A DNA stretch of 64,000 nucleotides from Nocardioides cavernaquae. Its GTDB lineage: Bacteria; Actinomycetota; Actinomycetes; Propionibacteriales; Nocardioidaceae. Below the pieces are notes generated by a model that was not told the origin of the DNA, did no database searches, and saw nothing but the letters and a program-made list of their open reading frames with translations. Location of the stretch: positions 2,170,001 to 2,234,000 of the forward strand of contig NZ_QYRP01000002.1 in NCBI RefSeq assembly GCF_003600895.1, in the 5' to 3' direction. The position numbers and the translations under genes are program-made. The first letter of the stretch is position 1; every line of letters starts with the position of its first letter. Shown here piece by piece: positions 62,956 through 64,000 of the stretch.

Positions 62956-64000
62956 TCAGGCGGTGGCAGGAGCCTCGCTGGGCGTCGTGCCGCCCTGGCC
63001 GCCACCGGAGCGACGACGACGGTTGCGGTTGCGGTTGCGGCTCGGAGTGCCCTCGCCGCCCTCGGCGGAGTCGGTCGACGTGGTCGGCTTGTCCTCGGCC
63101 TTGGTTGCGGGCGCATCGCCGGCCACGGTCTGGCCGCTGCGGGTCCGGCTGCGGTTGCGGTTGTTGCTCGAGGTGCGCTCACGGGAGGCCCCGTCACGCG
63201 AGCCGCCGTCACGCCCACCGCGCTCGCCGCCACGGTCCTCGCGCGGCTTGCGCTCGACCGGGGCAGCATCCTTGATCCGGCCCTTGGTGCCGGCCGGGAT
63301 GCCCTGGTCGTGGAACAGGTGCTCCGAGGTGGAGTAGGTCTCCGTCGGCTCGTCGAACGGAAGGTCGAGGGCCTTGTTGATCAGCTTCCACTTGGTCAGG
63401 TCGGCCCAGTCGACGAAGGTGATCGCGGTGCCCGTCGCGCCCGCGCGGCCCGTGCGGCCGATGCGGTGGACGTAGGTCTTCTCGTCGTCCGGCGACATGT
63501 AGTTGATGACGTGGGAGACGCCCTGGACGTCGATGCCGCGGGCGGCGACGTCGGTGGCGACCAGGACCCGGATCTTGTCCTCGCGGAACTTGGTCATGGC
63601 CTTCTCGCGCGCGACCTGCGCCATGTCGCCGTGCAGCGGCGAGGCGGAGAAGCCGCGGTCGACCAGGTCATCGGCGACCCGCTGCGCCTGGCGCTTGGTG
63701 CGGGTGAAGATGACGACCTTGTCGACGTCGTCGGCCTGCAGGACGCGGCCGATGATCTCCGGCTTGTCGAGGTCGTGCACCTGGTAGATGAACTGCGCCG
63801 TGGCGGGGACCATCTGGTCGTCACCGGCGGACTCGGCGCGGATGTTCATCGGGTGGCGCATGTGCATGCGGGCCAGCGTGATGATCGCGGCCGGCATGGT
63901 CGCGGAGAAGAGCATCGTCTGGCGGGTCTCCGGCGTCTGACGGAGCAGGCGCTCCACGTCGGGGAGGAAGCCCAGGTCGAGCATCTCGTCGGCCTCGTCG
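62956..64000 (-). CDS. rhlE: DEAD-box RNA helicase, C-terminal part (start lies beyond the window)
   Basis: The frame runs off the window end at 64000, where it reads DEADEMLDLGF, the motif II itself. Visible helicase motifs: MLFSATMPAAIITLARMHM (motif III), VVIFTRTKRQAQRVADDL (IV), ATDVAARGIDVQGVSHVINY (V) and YVHRIGRTGRAG (VI). The C-terminal 120 residues are Arg/Asn/Ser-rich and disordered (SSNNRNRSRTRSGQT; RNRNRNRRRRSGGG), a likely RNA-binding tail. RhlE-type helicases unwind RNA in ribosome assembly and decay; the ParA neighbour matches the mycobacterial rhlE locus. About 348 residues are seen. The N-terminus cannot be judged. Confidence 0.93.
   Translation of the reverse strand, partial: DEADEMLDLGFLPDVERLLRQTPETRQTMLFSATMPAAIITLARMHMRHPMNIRAESAGDDQMVPATAQFIYQVHDLDKPEIIGRVLQADDVDKVVIFTRTKRQAQRVADDLVDRGFSASPLHGDMAQVAREKAMTKFREDKIRVLVATDVAARGIDVQGVSHVINYMSPDDEKTYVHRIGRTGRAGATGTAITFVDWADLTKWKLINKALDLPFDEPTETYSTSEHLFHDQGIPAGTKGRIKDAAPVERKPREDRGGERGGRDGGSRDGASRERTSSNNRNRSRTRSGQTVAGDAPATKAEDKPTTSTDSAEGGEGTPSRNRNRNRRRRSGGGQGGTTPSEAPATA

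Overview
The window is a 64 kb, very GC-rich, gene-dense piece of an actinobacterial chromosome. The gene set and order fit Nocardioides or a close relative in the Nocardioidaceae: a WhiB2-type regulator next to an F420 gene, MtrAB-LpqB, LytR-CpsA-Psr proteins, TIGR03089, Rv3235-like, DUF5719, DUF3499 and DUF3105 proteins, and a galactofuranose cluster. I see no rRNA, tRNA, CRISPR array, prophage or insertion sequence, and no gap between genes exceeds about 250 bases. Genus is an inference from gene content.

Layout. 1-5.5 kb: end of an acyl-CoA dehydrogenase, a TetR regulator divergent from a second acyl-CoA dehydrogenase, a broken DUF559/AbiEi-like gene, an LCP gene and an acyl-CoA thioesterase. 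5.6-17 kb: a second LCP gene; one operon for galactofuranan (two GlfT1-like GT2 enzymes, Glf, GlfT2, Wzm-like permease, Wzt-like ATPase); and a large secreted amidase with FG-GAP repeats. 17-30 kb: GDP-mannose and F420 genes (manC, fbiA, whiB2, large GT2 membrane protein, DUF5719, degenerate metallopeptidase, DUF3499, manB, Trm112-like, SIS isomerase-like, DUF808). 30-42 kb: ahcY, mtrA-mtrB-lpqB, comF, hpf, a NarL-type regulator, a YcaQ-type glycosylase and secA. From manC to secA this mirrors the mycobacterial Rv3240c-Rv3264c block as I remember it.

42-47 kb: Rv3235-like and LysM proteins, an unknown protein, TatB, Mrp, DUF1003 and a soluble MgtE-N/CBS protein. 47-55 kb is the most accessory-looking stretch: a secreted fusion of an endonuclease/exonuclease/phosphatase domain with an alkaline-phosphatase-like domain, then an operon of a LicD-methyltransferase fusion, a coiled-coil protein and two sulfotransferase-like proteins, then a secreted phospholipase D-like protein. 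55-58 kb: a probable methylsuccinyl-CoA dehydrogenase and mesaconyl-CoA hydratase pair with a DUF5302 gene between them, and a third sulfotransferase. 58-64 kb: histidine phosphatase, DUF6758, PHP, MarC, SDR, ParA-like protein and the C-terminal part of a DEAD-box RNA helicase.

Much of the window serves the cell envelope: precursor supply (manB, manC, Glf), polymerisation and export (GlfT2, Wzm/Wzt, LCP), remodelling (amidase, LysM) and sensing (MtrAB-LpqB). About eighteen genes have a TAnnnT -10 box only 6-8 nt before the start codon and no ribosome binding site, pointing to leaderless transcripts. The best candidates for something undescribed are the 47-54 kb surface-modification cassette, including a phosphatase-like domain whose two metal-ligand Asp positions are both Glu, and the bidirectional and operator sites noted in the findings.
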